A stretch of DNA of 8,518 nt from an uncultured Flavihumibacter sp. (GTDB lineage Bacteria > Bacteroidota > Bacteroidia > Chitinophagales > Chitinophagaceae), in contig CAMLPA010000123.1 of NCBI GenBank assembly GCA_946481605.1, positions 1 through 8,518 on the forward strand, written 5' to 3'. The translations under genes and the position numbers were made by a program. The notes beneath the pieces are model-generated. The model searched no databases. It worked only from the letters and a program-made list of their open reading frames with translations, and was not told the DNA's origin. Positions 7,692 to 8,518 of this stretch are shown here, piece after piece (within the stretch, counting starts at the first letter, position 1; each line of letters starts with the position of its first letter).

Positions 7692-8377
7692 GGCCTGGAA
7701 GTTGGTTCATCTGAAATAAGGTGTCCGCCTTTCAGCCGGATGATGCGTTGGGTAAGGGCGGCCAGTTCGGGGTCGTGGGTAACAATCACGAGTGTGGTGC
7801 CGGCTTCTTTGTTCAGGTTAAAAAGCAGCTCTATGATGCGGGCGCTGGTTTCAGCGTCGAGGTTTCCCGTGGGTTCATCGGCGAAAAGAATGGCTGGTTG
7901 GGTGGAGAAGGCGCGGGCAATGCAAACCCTTTGCTGTTCGCCACCGGAAAGTTGGGAAGGGTAGTGGTGCATGCGTTCGCCAAGTCCTACTTTCTGCAAC
8001 AACGCTTCCGCCTGTTTCCGGCTGCTGTGTTCACCCCGGAGTTCCAGGGGAACCATCACATTTTCGAGGGCAGTTAAGGTGGGGAGCAACTGGAAGTTCT
8101 GGAAAATGAAGCCCACGTGGCGGTTCCGGATCGCGGCCCTTTCATCCTCATCGAGGTCGTTCAGCAGTGTGCCGTTTAATACAACGGTTCCTTCGCTGGC
8201 GCGGTCCAGTCCGGCGCAGAGACCCAGTAAAGTGGTCTTGCCGCTGCCCGATGGGCCAATAATGGCCGCGGTTCCGCCTGCGTCAATAGAAAAACTGATG
8301 GCATGCAGCACCGTTAGTTCGCGTTCGGCGCTCCGGTAGTGCCTGGTAAGGTTGTTTACGGAAAGTATCTGGTTCAT
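7688..8377 (-). CDS. ybbA: YbbA/LolD-type ABC transporter ATPase
   Basis: This 229-residue cytoplasmic nucleotide-binding subunit is complete. It has Walker A GPSGSGKTT (41-49), Q-loop Gln93 (FQNFQLLPT), signature LSGGEQQR (143-150), Walker B ILFADE (163-168) followed by PTGNLD (the D-loop), and H-loop His201. The run FQNFQLLPTLTALENVMVPLEL is characteristic of the MacB/LolD/YbbA group, whose partners are FtsX-fold permeases. It would power the permease encoded immediately downstream (4-base ATGA overlap). The ATG at 8377 fits the normal family N-terminus (MNQILSVNNLTRHY). LolD is the main alternative name, but the single long duplicated permease and the divergent lipoprotein favour YbbA. No missing catalytic residue is seen. 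Confidence 0.93.
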   Translation of the reverse strand: MNQILSVNNLTRHYRSAERELTVLHAISFSIDAGGTAAIIGPSGSGKTTLLGLCAGLDRASEGTVVLNGTLLNDLDEDERAAIRNRHVGFIFQNFQLLPTLTALENVMVPLELRGEHSSRKQAEALLQKVGLGERMHHYPSQLSGGEQQRVCIARAFSTQPAILFADEPTGNLDAETSARIIELLFNLNKEAGTTLVIVTHDPELAALTQRIIRLKGGHLISDEPTSRP

Positions 8378-8407
8378 ATTGCGAAGGGCGTGGTATGTTT
8401 TTGGTAA

Positions 8408-8438
8408 TTTTAAATGTACAAACTGGCAGTTAACTTTA
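8408..8438 (+). promoter_or_regulatory. Weak candidate promoter of the divergent lipoprotein gene
   Basis: TTTT (8408-8411), 19 bases and TAACTTTA (8431-8438) resemble TTTG/TAnnTTTG with one mismatch in each element. If used, it would overlap the minus-strand promoter almost completely, and transcription would begin only a few bases before the ATG at 8449. The palindrome AGTTAACT (8428-8435) lies in the shared region. Confidence 0.25.
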
Positions 8439-8440
8439 AA
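8411..8440 (-). promoter_or_regulatory. Candidate promoter of the ABC/peptidase transcription unit
   Basis: On the minus strand TTTA (8440-8437), an 18-base spacer and TACATTTA (8418-8411) follow the Bacteroidota -33/-7 layout, with A in place of G at the last base of each element. The spacing equals that of the tetR promoter in this window. The leader to the ATG at 8377 would be about 27 bases. Confidence 0.45.
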
Positions 8441-8448
8441 CCTGGTAT

Positions 8449-8518
8449 ATGTTAAATCTACGATGGATCAGCTTTTTTCTGGCCGTTTTTTTATGGATGG
8501 CATGTGGTAACAACAATG
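8449..8518 (+). CDS. Lipoprotein, 5' end only; possibly a TesA-like esterase
   Basis: Only 23 codons are visible before the window ends: MLNLRWISFFLAVFLWMACGNNN. One basic residue (Arg5), a hydrophobic core (residues 7-17) and M-A-C at 17-19 followed by G-N-N-N make a type II (lipoprotein) signal peptide, with lipidated Cys19 and a polar tether. The -3 residue is Trp rather than the usual Leu, which Bacteroidota often tolerate. The gene is divergent from the ybbA/ybbP pair with a 71-base gap. In Enterobacteria ybbA is divergent from the SGNH esterase gene tesA, and Bacteroidota arylesterases often begin with such a lipoprotein leader, so TesA-like esterase is a reasonable context guess. No catalytic sequence is visible to prove it. 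Confidence 0.75.
   Translation, partial: MLNLRWISFFLAVFLWMACGNNN

Noticed and set aside
7254..7964. Plus-strand open frame of 236 codons spanning the ATPase/permease junction
   Set aside because: It is antisense to two genes whose own motifs and ATGA overlap are clear, and it shows no conserved motif.

Overview
The window looks like ordinary chromosome from a Bacteroidota bacterium, most likely a Sphingobacteriia/Chitinophagia-type organism (the exact family is inference). The evidence is the promoter style (TTTG, then about 18 bases, then TAnnTTTG), the lack of Shine-Dalgarno sequences before the genes, and the gene families present: secreted S9B and M61 exopeptidases, a YbbA/YbbP-type ABC module and a short-spacer lipoprotein. 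I see no insertion sequence, prophage, CRISPR array, tRNA or rRNA.

Right part (5154-8518). A minus-strand ABC ATPase (8377-7688) overlaps by 4 bases (ATGA) a 10-helix FtsX-family permease (7691-5154). Together they match the YbbA/YbbP pair. A 71-base gap separates them from a divergent plus-strand gene (from 8449). Only its first 23 residues are in the window, and they form a lipoprotein signal peptide. A TesA-like SGNH esterase is a good guess, because ybbAP is classically divergent from tesA, but the catalytic part is outside the window.

Middle (1328-5093). Two exported peptidases lie on the same strand: an M61 glycyl-aminopeptidase-like metalloprotease without the usual C-terminal PDZ domain, and, 19 bases later, a DPP4-type S9B serine exopeptidase with an intact catalytic triad. 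They may be read through from the ABC genes (60-base gap, no convincing terminator). Together they would trim peptides in the periplasm.

Left part (1-1327). A TetR-family repressor with a WHG-type C-terminal domain is followed by a flavin nitroreductase cut by the window start. The best regulatory signal is here. A 13-base palindrome, CTAACAGTGTTAG, lies directly after a near-perfect TACATTTG promoter element of tetR, and a near copy (CTAACGGTGTTAA) lies upstream of the nitroreductase. This suggests one TetR protein controls both itself and the reductase, much like the NemR/NemA arrangement.

Coding density is high, and the only noncoding stretches are short gaps of 19 to 85 bases. I did not find a clearly novel biological system. 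The most useful leads are the shared operator, the PDZ-less M61 enzyme and the divergent lipoprotein.
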